From assembly GCF_037038585.1 (NCBI RefSeq), contig NC_092520.1, forward strand, positions 13,151,001 to 13,215,000: a DNA stretch of 64,000 bases. The letters are read 5' to 3'. Under the pieces are notes generated by a model that was not told where the DNA came from, did not search any database, and saw only the letters and a program-made list of their open reading frames with translations. Position 1 is the first letter of the stretch. The number at the start of each line of letters is the position of its first letter. Source of the DNA: Patagioenas fasciata. Lineage: Eukaryota; Chordata; Aves; Columbiformes; Columbidae. Below are positions 1 to 12,061 of the stretch, one piece after another. The position numbers were made by a program, and so were the translations under genes.

Positions 1-3000
1 TCTTCTTCCCTTATAACACAGAGGAGCCAGTAGCAGCAAAATCCAATTTCCTGCAGGCTGTGTTGTGTGTTCCCATCAGAAGTCAAGCACCCCTCAGACT
101 ACAAACAGCACCTGCATGCAAAGCACTGATCTGAGACTGAGCAAAACCTACATTACTGGTACAAAAAAAAAGAAAAAAGAAGTACTGATTTTCAGGTGCC
201 TCCCACGAGGTGATCAGATTCTATTCAAGCCCATCAGGCAAATTTACAACAGGATGCAAGCAGTGAAGTGTTCTGTGTGCTGTCCACATCAAGTGGGCTC
301 TGCCTCATCAAATTTAATGTCCGACACTTCATTAAAAGTGAGACTTTGAAAAAGCAAGAGCTCTGGGACAAATCTTAAAAGCAAGTAAGAATGCTACAAA
401 CCAAAAAATTAATACTGGACTATACTCAAGAGAAGATAGCCCTAGTAAGAGCATTGCAAGAAATACTCCCCTCTTGACAAATGCTTCTGTAGAGACAATT
501 TCATCCACGTTCTCTCTCTGTGAACAGAGTTTTCCATTTTAGAGCTGAGCTCCAGGGGGACTGTGCTGAAGGTGGCACGCAGAGCACTGCACACTCCTAC
601 CCTCAGAGTTCTAAGACATGAACCTTGGCCACGACCCAAAGCTACTGAACCTGTGCATCGTGCCTCACTTTATCTGGGGCACACATAAAAAAAGCCAGCA
701 TAAGATATTTATGATGCGTAAAAATGCATCCACACACCACTGACAAATACGGAACTAAAACACACTCCACACAAAGTGTTTATTCAGTGTTAAAGAGCCC
801 ACTGGAATCAGTCAGTATCTTTGGGGGGGATGAGAATTACAGTTCTTTTCCCCACTTGTCCCCAGTTTCAGATTTAATCTCAACAGCTCCTAAAAAGCTG
901 ATTGTTCCAGCATTCTCTACCACGCATGAAGAAAAGTGAAAACCACTTAGTCATTTGAATCACTATTAGAAAATAAAATCAATATTAAGGATCATAAAAA
1001 ATATGGATACAGTAGTAACTACTCCAGTGTTCTTTGTACACAGAGGTATATTTAGTTTTCCTGTAATAAGATTTTAAGAAGGCATGTGAGGCATCATCCT
1101 AACTTTTATCTGCTTTACATAACCCTTAAACCTCAATTAGCCTGACATAGCTTGCTTTCTGATAACAAAAAAAGTATTATCAGGCTGAAGTGTTAAAAGG
1201 TGGTGATGAAAAAAAAATAAGATAAAACCAAACAAAATTGAAATAACACTTCTATGAAGTGTTACACTACAAGCAGTAGTATAAGATCAAGAGCAGGATG
1301 TAGCACCAGATTAAGACACCTACACCTACGTATCTGCTTGTCAGCATCTGAGCTCACTTCTCAGCAGAGATCTAAAGAGTATGATAAGGAGTCAAGATGG
1401 CTTTTCCACTCACACTAAATTACACAGACAAGGGCCCAGCCACACTCCAGGCTCTACTGACTGCACTTCCACGCAAGCTGGGATACGTAACTTGCGCATG
1501 GACCCCAACAACTTGGCATTTCAAGCTCAACTGGATTCTGTCTAAAACTGTGAACCAGTAGCAAAAAAAATACATTGACTCAAGTCAATTACTATTCCAG
1601 AGGACTGGAGGATAGCAAAAATTATGTTTAATTTCTTTTAATGGTAGGGACAACCTTGGAAATTTCAAATTATTACCTTTTACTTTTGCACCTATTAAGT
1701 AACTAAAACCAATCACGAACACAACACTAACAGAAACTGCCGAACATTCTTTTATATTGACAACAGCAACAGAAAGAATCCATGAACCTTCTTTTCGGTG
1801 GTTGATTTTCCCTGTTCACACTAAGAGTTGCTGCAGAGCCCCTGGGCACTTTGTGTGACCCTTGGCTGCTTCTCAGTTCTGTTCAGAAACAGAACTCTGC
1901 TGTCTTTCAGACTTGCAGAGAGAGCAAACTGGATGCAGTAACAAACCGCAATGCTCATCTTTGTCATCAAAGATGAGGGGCTGAAAGCAAACAGGGGACC
2001 AAGCTGTTGAGTAAGACATTGCCCGGTTTAGTCACTTTACAAAGAAGATCTGGTGCACATGGTAATTTATTTATGGAATTCAGGCATTCTACATTGGGTG
2101 ACATTTCACTTCAAATTTTAAGAAGTAGGCTAATTCTGAAGATTAGTCTTCAAGTTTTTTGTGTTATTTAGCTTCAGTAAAACCTCCCAAAGAACATATT
2201 AATGATTAAAAAAAAAGGTAATTTATTAAATTTTGTATCTTACAGACATGACATGGAGAAAATAATAGGCGTAACTCACAGTGGTGTAAAGCTGACAGTT
2301 ACACTTAAGCTAAGTTACCGATTTTGGCCAGAGCTGCAGAATCCCTCATTTCCAGCCAAAAAAGGTTTTCATTATGTTTCAGAATTTTCCACATAAATCT
2401 TCCACTGCCCACTCCTCCACTGCAAGCCAGGACGCTCCAGGCAATGGAGCATGGGTTGTATCAAATCAAACAGACCAGACACAACCTTCCAAGCTGTCTG
2501 AGCTTCGCACCTCTGAGGCACGATCAAGCACAGCTGTTCGCAAAATAAGCAGCTCGGGTTGCTCCAGAGCCCACATTGTTCTTTTGTGTGCTGGAACAAA
2601 GGCGTATTAAGCTAAAACACTATGGATAAAACAAAGCCACAACAGAAAAAAAGCCTAAGGGGGAGAAGAATGCATCTCTATTCACTCCACCCTTTCTGAA
2701 ATAATGCCTCAATAATGTTCAGCAACACGAGGTATATGACTCTTTTCATGAGCCATTTGAGCCTAAAAACACGCTACAGATTATTTCATCACCAGACAGC
2801 AGCGCTGTGCTTTTCAACGGCAGCACGTTGCACCAACCACCTGCAGAGACACATCAGACATCAAGCACGTTGTAACCATTGTGTTAGAGGCAGAGGCAAG
2901 AGAGCAGGAATATTACGGCAGGGGGAATAAGGCAGGAGGGGCAGAGGGAGCCCTGTACCTGAGGAAGCAGATGGAGATGCTGCTCTGTCAATCAGATCTC

Positions 3001-6000
3001 AAAGCCTTCGCTGGACCACTGCACTCACCATGTGGCATCACAGTTGGGGGAAAACAAAAAAAGTGGACAAAACTATGCTAACCTTAACTAAACAATTGCT
3101 CCTTATCTTGCTGTAAGAGTAACAGTCCCTTGGTATATTTGTTTCTGACCGCAAAGGAAAGAAAAACATTATTGTTACCATGGTTATTTTTTTTTTAGTA
3201 TAATTCCTAGCCCTTGCACAGAGCAAGATTACTTTTACAGAAAGTGCTGAAACTCCTGAGATGATTCCATTATTTTAAAGTAAGCTATCCTGCTCAGTTA
3301 TTAAAGATGTTGAGTAGCTGAAAATAAAACCTGAAACACCCACATTTCATTGAAGGCTGGAAAAAAAAAAAAAATCAAAGAAAAATCACATAACCTTATT
3401 TAAATGCTAATTTGTGAATGACACACTATGACAGCGCTGCCTTTAGCAGCAGGGAAGGAAACTCAATAATGCAGAGATCCACCCCAGTTCTTTGATCCTA
3501 TGCAAATTACTAACTCAGTGCAATACAGCAATTCAAATAACTGATTGGAACTTCAAAAAATAAAAGCACAAAGTAATCACAACTGTAGTGTCTATACGCA
3601 GATTTGTTGTTATTTTGCCCACAAGAGAGGGGGCATTATCTTCTTGGGGCATTTAAACCTTCTTGGCAAGGGTTAAATATTGCTAGCATTTCTCAAACAT
3701 TTAATGAAGAAACACTCTGCCATCTGCTTTGCCTCGTTATTGAAATTATTTCTGATCACTGACTGGATATTCGAGCTTTAGTTAGACCCTTAAATTTTAA
3801 AGTGAAAAGTTTGATATCTATCAAGATTCATTTTCTAATGTTTTATTTGAAAGTCTAAGACACGGCTAAAACACAAGACAGAGTTAAGATCTATTTTGAC
3901 CATTGGTAAAATAACATATATTCAGCTATAGAGAAATACTTGGGGAGATAAAACTGTAAGAGAACAAACCAAGAACTTTTAAGTATGTTCTCAAATAAGC
4001 ATAAAATGATTGGATATTAAAATAGCTTTGCTGGAACTGCATACATACATTCAGCTGCTCACTGGTTTGAGGTTTGGTTTTAATTATTTCAATTTACCTT
4101 TTACGGAAGTGCTTGAAAATAGAAAACCAAGAGCACTGTAACACTGCATTTGGAACACGGAAATGTTTCCATGAAACAGACCCATGGATAGTTCACACAG
4201 ACAGCAGACCAAGCACTTGCACAGTTTCAGACAGGCCCAGAATTATTTCACAGAAATGGCTTTCAAAATTACAATTTGCTGCTCAGCTTAGAGTCTACTA
4301 GAAACAACCTGTGAGATTAAAACTGTGGAGGGCGTGAGAAAAGTCTCCCATGCTCAATCAGTTTTTAAATCATTAGTAGTATTTATTTAACATTTCAGGG
4401 AAAGGAAATTTCAAGGAAATTTAAGCATTTTGAGAAGTTAACCAGCTTTGACAGCAATTGCTTATTTGGTTGACAAACTATGCGCTAAAGGGAAATATTA
4501 GTGTGAGGGAAGTTAGAACCTCTTAATACTAACATTTGTCAAAATTAGATTTAGAGGATTTCTATGGAAATTGGTATTACCACATAAGGGAAATTAACAG
4601 AGACCATGATGATCTGAAAAAAAGCAGATTCTCATATTTTGTTTTTTAACTGCTCTCTCACCAGAGACGCATTTTAAAAGGAGGAGTCCTCCTTTCATGG
4701 CAACTTATTACTGGACACTGAAGTGAGGAGTGAAAACATTTAACAATACAGTTTAAATGAAGTCTCAGAAATAATTGAGCTAGCATTTTGATAAATCAAA
4801 GTAACTAAAGTATCAGGAAAAAAATGCACACATGGCACAAATTTGGGATATATTACTATATTTTACTCCATCTTGTTAAGGCCCTGGTACGTTCCAAGAT
4901 GCAGAGACATGTTAATCTGTCTGTGAAACAACAAAGAGATCTGAGCACGATGTGCAGAAGAGTGAACAGGCACTGACTCCGCAGTGTCCCCTTCCCTTAC
5001 CACTGGGTTTTACCTGCATTGCCTACTGGGGACAGCAGAGTTCCATCGATAAACCATTCCTGTATGGGGATTAGGACAAATAGCGACCCCACAATTACAA
5101 CTTTACATGAGCTGCCATTCTCAAGTCAGCTGGATGATTAACATAAGGTTACTTACAAAATTAGGTTTAAATTATGGTTTGTAATACATAATCATATGAA
5201 ATCCCACATATCTGAAGGGACAAGGGATTTATATGAAATGGCTATAAAATGCTTTGCCAGTAAGGCCTTATTTCCAAGCCAGAGAAAACAAGCCATAATT
5301 TAAACAGATACCACCTCTAGAACAAAACATATAAGTGATCTTTTCTAAGGAGACTCTTATGCCCAAAAACTCTTTCCAAGGCTGCATCCCACCTAAGTTT
5401 TTACTTTTTCCATCAACATAGTCTTAGTTTCCTACTCTCAAACCCAAGAAAATAAAATTTCAAGTGCCTGTAAAGCACCCACTATCAATGAAGATGGCAA
5501 TTTTTAAGAGCAGCAATCAGCCACCAACCAGTAAAAGGATGAACAGAGTAGGTGGTGACTGTGCAATAAGGTGCACTGTTGCAAATAAATAATTATTAGT
5601 TATTTTTAGGAATAAACAAATACATTCATTTTGAATGTGCATGCCTGTATTCAGTGTGCACATAGCACTGGACATAATAAACCCTGCTTCTGGGGGAAGG
5701 TGAACAACCATGAAGGTAAAAAAATAATACTAGTTAATAGACCGCAAACTGAAACAAGTGAGATACTAAATACTTGATAGCTTTTAGCACCCTCTACTGA
5801 CAAAATAAGAACTTAACAGAGATTGTGACATTCCTGGTTTCTATACACCAACAGAGAAGCATACATTTGGTTGTCTGGGCTGAAATTCATTGCCATTATT
5901 TTCCAAATGTCAGTTTTCTACACTGAAATGTGACAAGTTATGCTGTTTAACCTGGATGTATAATTTCAACTATCAGGCAAAGTGAAAAATCCAAACAGAT

Positions 6001-7845
6001 CAAAGCTTTCATTTCAAGCACTGTGCAAGAACAGCTGAAGTCTTTCCTACACATTGCTACCCTTAATTTGTAGTTTAGCACATTTCACACAGGAATAAAC
6101 AGAAGAATTGTTGCCAGCATTTTTAAGTCATTTTCACCACGTTATTACTGCAGAACACAATTTCATTGCTGTGTGATGTGCTTCAAATGCCTAGATAAAG
6201 ATATCCGAGAGACACTTTCAGACACACTCTAACGTGAACTACTACTCATAGGTAAGATGGAGAATCAAGTATCAACAGCCTCCTACAGCACAATTTCTGC
6301 ACCAGTGCAGAATGGCACAGCCTTCCAAAGTAACTAACTCCAGAATTGCAGAGTTCACTGTTTTTAGAGGCCCTGTTGATTCTAAATGTCTATATTGTTA
6401 GCCAAGAGTGGTCAAGCACTACATAGTTGCCTAGAGCATTTAAAACCTAATTCTCTCCCAGCTGTTCCTAGTGCCTGCTAGATGCTATGTCCTGTTCACT
6501 GCCAGCTGAGTCTGCTGGAGAGCATTTGTGAAAAACACAATACCACAGGCGTGTGTGTTAAGCTATGACAGAGGTTAGGAGTAGTGCAGAGGCACCAAAC
6601 CAGTAAACTGTCGCAGCAGCAAAGACTCCTCAGATTACCTTATACAAAGGTTGGGTTTTGGGGGATTTTTTTGTTTGGTTGGTTGGTTTTGGGTGGTTTT
6701 GTTTGTTGCTTTGTTTACACTGATGTAGGATCTACATCTACAACATACAAAACTTAAACTGAAATATGCAATATTTTTCAAAAGCAGTAAAATTATTTAA
6801 GCCCTACTCAAAAAAAAGAACGCACTTCGTAAAAGCAGAGGAGGGAATTCTGCTCATATCCACCACTTCTGCCACACCACGAGAGGCAGAGTGTTTCAGT
6901 CATGCAGATTAAATACCCGGACTCTGCAGTCTGTGGCAATAGAATGTTAGAGCCAGCACAGTTCATCCTAAGTCCTGACCAGTTTGACAAGAAGGACTAT
7001 TCCCAGAAACAGCCCCTAGAAGTCCGTTCATCAACCAGGGATTTTGCTAATGTGCTCCATCCCAACAATCTCTCTTACACCAAGGAGGGGTGGGAGCCAA
7101 TGGCACAAGATTTGATTCTGCTTATGGGAAAACAGCCTCTAACTACAGAGACTTCCCTCCCCACAATGTTTCTATCTGTAAAGACAGAGATTAGAAGGAG
7201 CTATGAAGGCTACGTGTGCATTGACTTCCCAAGTTCTGGAAACACTGCTGTCTTATTAACTTCTGTGGAGACATTTTTCAAAAACCTCACCCGTGTATAA
7301 TGAAAACAGTTCTCTTCTTACAGTTATAACTGTTGCTCCTTGCCAAAGCAACACAGCACCAATGCTGTGAAAGAGCAACTACTGTATAAAACTTGCAGCC
7401 ATATGCAAAAGCATCAAAAAGCACACACATTTTTATTTCATAAATATACAAATTTTTTCATAAAAGCTAGTTAACACGTGAAATTACACTTGATAGTATG
7501 TAGATCACTAATGCCACTATACAGTTTGGTATGACAGCTGTCTTCAGAGAAGGCCTTGCATATGAAAAGCAACATTACCTTGACTAAATTACTCTACAAA
7601 GTGTTCGGAAAGCAAATAAAATGTTTTAGAGAGTATAATAAGTATGTCTACTGAAGAAAAAAAAAGTATTCACAACAATTACTAGACAGAAGAACCAATC
7701 CATCAGACTCTACTTGAGAAGAGTTTTGAAGGGCACTTGCTGTGTTTACCAGCTCACTCAACCTAAGTGCTTAAGGCACACCAGTTTTAACAAACATCAG
7801 TTTGCAAAAAAAGCCCCGGATACTCTTTAATAGGTGAGATTTTAC
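1..7845 (-). other. CWC15: CWC15 long intron (left edge of window)
   Basis: This AT-rich stretch lies beyond the donor (GTAAAA on the minus strand) of the last CWC15 exon seen. I looked on the minus strand for the expected C-terminal exons (the conserved R-W-D-D-D and N-P-L-L-N-L segments) and found neither, so the stretch is read as one intron running off the left edge. No CR1, LTR, tRNA or recognisable exon was seen. It holds short A/T runs and a G/T-rich (GGTT-like) low-complexity patch at about 6,646-6,715. A 132-codon plus-strand open frame at 6,902-7,300 resembles no family I know. If CWC15 ended differently in this lineage, part of this could be 3' UTR instead. Confidence 0.6.
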
Positions 7846-7956
7846 CTTTCGAGCCTGTTCCTCAGCTCGCTCTTTCTTGATTTTTTCCAGTTCAGCCAGA
7901 AGAGCTGCAGTGTCATCATCATCACTGTCTTCCAAGTCCTCATCTTCATCATCTTC
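7846..7956 (-). CDS. CWC15: CWC15 coding exon, residues 112-148 (acidic stretch and coiled coil)
   Basis: The exon is 37 codons in phase 0. It encodes an acidic run ([15 protein letters not shown]) followed by a charged helix ([22 protein letters not shown]), which matches the centre of vertebrate CWC15 closely. The acceptor is TATTAG just right of 7,956 and the donor is AAG|GTAAAA at 7,845. It is the last CWC15 exon in the window. The vertebrate protein is about 229 residues, so roughly 80 C-terminal residues, including the R-W-D-D-D segment, must lie further left. The acidic tract also makes the plus strand rich in CATCATC. Confidence 0.93.
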
Positions 7957-8718
7957 CTAATAGCAACAAACAGAAATAAGAAGCAGCTCATTTATTTCAT
8001 GTAATAAAACCAGCCCAGGTCAGCCCAGCTAAAGGCTGCTGTTTGCTGCTGATGATTTCTGAAATACCTGGGTGCTCGCAGGAGCAGCAAATACAATACA
8101 AATGGTGTATTTGCTCTTGTACGGTAAAGTCAAGACAAAAATATGTTTGTGCTTTTTCGATGACTACAATACACTTTTGATAACTCAAACGCTAGGTAGT
8201 TGAGGACTGTCCTCAATCACTCTCTAAGCACTGCAACATAAGCTGTTACAACAGTGTGACCGAATATCCCATACAATATTGTTGGGACCAAATGTAACAG
8301 GATTAAAAAAGCCTCAGCTTACTGTCAAGCCTTGGACCTAATTCATAGATGTCAGCATGAGGAGAGAAGCCAAGAGCAAGAATCCAGTGCTCATGCAGAC
8401 AGTCAATGTATCTCAACAGTTCTACCCTAGGGAAAGTCTAACTAACCCAGTAGTTGACCAAGTCTAAAACGTCACCCATTCTCCATACTTCAAGTGGTAT
8501 TTCCAGCTCCTTAGTTTTTCTGTGTTTTCCAACAACACCACTACAGCATCAACTGGAATCCTCTAAACCACTCTGCACTTCCACCGTAGTACAATAATTG
8601 TAAGTGGAAGGTATGTGAGAACCTGTCTTAAAACTTTACCCAATCTAAAAGTAAATATTATATTAACAGCAAATTCTGAGGGCAGGAAAATGAAAGAAAA
8701 CAGAAAAGAGATACATAC
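7957..8718 (-). other. CWC15: CWC15 intron
   Basis: This intron lies between the residue 82-111 and 112-148 exons, with GTATGT donor and TATTAG acceptor. No repeats, RNA genes or other exons were recognised. Confidence 0.85.
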
Positions 8719-8807
8719 ATCAGTAAGTGGATCGTCTGCATCAAGATTTGCTGCAGGAATTTGGTCTAGCCGAGGCTTCTTAGACACAGATGATGATGTT
8801 GTGTGTT
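8719..8807 (-). CDS. CWC15: CWC15 coding exon, residues 82-111
   Basis: The exon is 89 bases: it completes the split Glu codon and adds 29 codons ([17 protein letters not shown] and on to D-D-P-L-T-D). The acceptor is GCTGTAG right of 8,807 and the donor is GAT|GTATGT at 8,718. Phase agrees with both neighbouring exons (enters after one base, leaves in phase 0). The sequence is almost identical to the known vertebrate protein, including the [10 protein letters not shown] segment. Confidence 0.95.
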
Positions 8808-9747
8808 CTACAGCATAACATTAAAAAAAAACCACACACAAACAAACAAGTGATTAAATCACTTCATTTAACAACATCTAATGTCAGAAAGCAAAAATCT
8901 TCACAAAGATTGCATTAGAGCAAGAGATACAAGCTTATGTTTACTTTTCCTTACTTCTCAGTCTTAATGCCCATGCTAATTTCTCCTTGTAGGTATCCTC
9001 AAGGGAAGTAATAACAACCCCAAACTTACAATTTGACCTCCAAAAGAATTTTGAAGTCATTATTTCAAGAAGATAGAACAGCAGAAGAAAAAGCTGTGGA
9101 GAAATATCCTTATCCTTTATACTCTACTGGAGGGTTCACATAAGAGACCACTCCAGAGCATTACTGTTGCCCAGTTTGGTCCAAATCACATCTGCTTTTG
9201 TCTGTGAACTTGAAAGCCCTCCAGTACCTCTTCACGTTTCATACCTAAACCAAAGTACCTAAATTCTGTCAAGCTTAATATTATAAATTACTATTTCTCA
9301 AAAAACCACACCTTTGATTCATTTTGGTTTTCACTTCACCATACCTGAACAGAATTGCTCACTTTAAAAAATGGATTTATTGTTACACTGGTACTGCAAC
9401 ACTAGAAGATGAGTCATTCTGCTTCTCCTCTCTGTCTCGCCTGTCCAAGCCCTTTATTAGCTGCACACACTCGTTGCCAATTCATTACAATTACACCGTA
9501 TCAGCTGGCCTGCATGATGGCCTACGCTCTTCTACTGGCTGGCCTAGATTTTTTGCTAGCACGAAGCCAGTGTGAAAGCCAGCGGACATTCCCTTGCAGG
9601 TCAACAGCTCTGAGCTATCAGACCAATACCCTAAATTCTCCTCTCATGACATGCTGTCTGCAACCCGCAAACTTCCTACAACACTGAGTTTTGTGTAAGA
9701 ATAATGCCACACAAATGTATGAAGATTTTTTGTGTCTTTGTTTTTAC
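8808..9747 (-). other. CWC15: CWC15 intron
   Basis: This intron has a GTAAAA donor and a GCTGTAG acceptor. The open plus-strand frames at about 9,324-9,687 show no recognisable family and cross into the exon antisense. No mobile element was seen. Confidence 0.85.
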
Positions 9748-9860
9748 CTCTGGTTGGTCTGTCTCTATTCTTTTCTCTTGCAGCGACCCGTTCTCTCTCC
9801 TCCAGCTCCCTTCTGAAATCACGGTTACGCACCTCTTCAGGAGCATCCTGAGTCGCCTGC
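9748..9860 (-). CDS. CWC15: CWC15 coding exon, residues 44-82
   Basis: The exon is 113 bases. It completes Arg44 with one G, encodes 37 residues ([21 protein letters not shown] and on to N-R-D-R-P-T-R) and leaves one base for the next Glu codon. The acceptor is TTTTAG right of 9,860 and the donor is G|GTAAAAA at 9,747. The basic/acidic repeat pattern (R-R-E-L-E-E-R-E-R) suggests a charged helix. Compared with the human protein as I remember it, Ala replaces Thr in Q-T-T-Q and Val replaces Ala in R-E-R-A-A-A-R. Confidence 0.95.
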
Positions 9861-11922
9861 CTAAAACAGCATAACAGGGGAGAGAAAAGCTGAAGTTGAT
9901 TATCTGCAGCTGGGAGCAATTTTCTGAAGGAGGTCAATAAATCCTGGAGTGAAGAGGTAAGTTTAAAGAATAAAAACTGGCTACCATGTAGACGTATGTT
10001 TCTTTATTCTTGCCATCAGTTCCTTTCTCTGCATGCATTACAGACATGCAGGCATGAAATGCCACATACATGCTCATTCCAGTGGCTCTCAAATGAGTTA
10101 AAGACCCTACATAAATTCCTGCAAAACCAGGATGGCTACATCTACTTCTTGTAGCTACATCTCAATCTCTTCCACCAGTCCAAGCCCAATGCCCTAGCAG
10201 ACATCCACCAGCATGACAGTCAACTTGCCATTTTACCATCCCAAGTTGCTGCTGTACATACAGCCTCTAAGCCTTATAGATAAGACCTAGACTGGAATAT
10301 ACTTTTCATAAGCCTTTTCCCCTCCAAGAGATATACAAGATAATATCCCACAACCATAAAAAAATCAGAGAAGAAGCAAAACACTAGCATTAGTGAAACA
10401 TATTGCAAATACATCTTTTTCCCTCTTTTATATAACACATGCTGGCCAAAAGTAACAGGCTATTTACATTTGAATCATACTAAATTCCACCTATAGACCA
10501 CTGAATTTTCTGTGAAAATCTTGGAAAGAACTAACAAATAAAAACAAGCAGCAGTTCCCTTCACCCTTCTGTGAACCCAGTGTTAGAAATAAGAGTGCAT
10601 GGAAGAAACCTAGACTTGAGCCATTATAAACATTGTGTGCACAGACTGTCTTTATGATGGAGTATTTAATTTGCTTTTGTAATTAAAAACCTGAACTTGG
10701 TATCCCTGATATAGCTGCAAAACGCTCCCAAACCCTGTGTCATTCAAGTAAACAAGAGTGGGACTGAAACACTGAACTTGTCCTGCAATGATGCAGCCTT
10801 GGCAGTTTAACAAAGACAACTTTATATTAGGTATTTGGGAGAAAGAACAGAAGACACTTAATACCCCCTCCATCTGGCTCTCACACACACACACGGAGGG
10901 ATTTGTTAAAACATACATTTTACATTCCTGTACATATTTGTCCCCACACATTTCTTTCAAAGCAACAGACTGGTGTTCCAAATCCCTTTTTGTTTAAGGA
11001 AATAAACCACCAGCAATTTTTCCCATAATAACAAAATGCATTTGATGACACTTTTTGTGCTGTTGATTTTGGTATTTTCCAAAGCACTCCAACTCCCTTA
11101 TCCAGACATATTCTTCAAAAGAAAAGGGGCAGGAGGGAGGAGCTGAAAAGCTAAACACCTGCACAAAAACTTGCAAATGTAAAACCTTAACAGTAATTTC
11201 ACCAGCATGAATAACATCAGCTAGATGAAGAAGCATTTCTAGGCTGACACATTTCATTTAAATTCTGGGTATCTATGTCACATTGACTCCAGATTTCAGT
11301 TCATCTTTCAACAGAATAATGCAGATTAACTATGGACTTCAAACAGAGAAAAATATTTATAAGATACCATTATCTTTCACACTGATTAAAGCAATTTATT
11401 CCCCCACAACGTGCAAGAACCACTTGCAGTGCTCAACATCAGCTGTTCAAATATGTACTACTGCCTGAGTGCTATTCCATGATTTTCCCGCCTCCTGTAA
11501 TGCCTTCCCCCAGTGGTCCTTTGCCAAATGAACGCCATGGTTCTCCTGCTTTTAAGACATGCTCAGCTTCACTCTTCTTATCCCATTCTGCTCTGCAAGT
11601 GCCAGCAACGCTCAACAGCTTAGTCATCTCCTACTGTTCTCATTGATTTTCTTTGCACTGCACTGAAATGCCTTGTCTCCATAAGCAGTAATAAATACCA
11701 CAAAATGAAACCTCTCCAATTACTTGCAATGCATTTCATCTCTTAAGCCTCCTTCTGAGACTTGCACTTTCAGCACACTCATTCCATGCTGCTGCATAAT
11801 CTCCGGTGCCTGCTTAACATCAAGCACATGAACACCTATTGTGAAAATTTCAGAGTCCTGCTCGCAACAAAAAAATCATTCCTGGGTTGTTTAGCCGTAA
11901 GACCAAAAACCCCAATACTAAC
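9861..11922 (-). other. CWC15: CWC15 intron
   Basis: This intron has a GTTAGT donor and a TTTTAG acceptor. It contains only a short CA run at about 10,881-10,893. No CR1, snoRNA box pair or alternative exon was recognised. Confidence 0.8.
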
Positions 11923-12053
11923 CTGTATTTTATTTTAGTATGAGAAGGAAGGTCTCTGCTGGAATACTGTTTGGATAGCTGACTTAAGTCTCCTTCACCT
12001 TTTCCTCTTCCTCCTCTTGCAGGTTCAAACGTTGGCCTCGCTGCTGTCGTCAT
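11923..12053 (-). CDS. CWC15: CWC15 start exon, residues 1-44 (spliceosome-associated protein)
   Basis: CWC15 (Cwf15/Cwc15 family) belongs to the PRP19-CDC5L-related set of proteins in the nuclear, catalytically active spliceosome, where it contacts the RNA core through its conserved N-terminus. The exon encodes [24 protein letters not shown] as its first residues, then a Tyr/Ser-rich stretch ending K-I-K-Y-R. The start is the first Met, with A at -3. The donor is TACAG|GTTAGT (intron begins at 11,922), splitting Arg44. The acceptor is probably CTGTAG just right of 12,061, so this exon carries only about 8 bases of 5' UTR and the rest is in a separate upstream exon. Together with the three other exons this gives 444 coding bases (148 codons) with consistent phases. 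Confidence 0.95.
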
Positions 12054-12061
12054 TTTAACTA

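Noticed and set aside
2719-2792. C/D box snoRNA in the CWC15 intron (minus-strand GTGATGA and CTGA)
   Set aside because: The boxes are at a plausible distance, but the flanking bases do not form a terminal stem, so the pair is likely chance.
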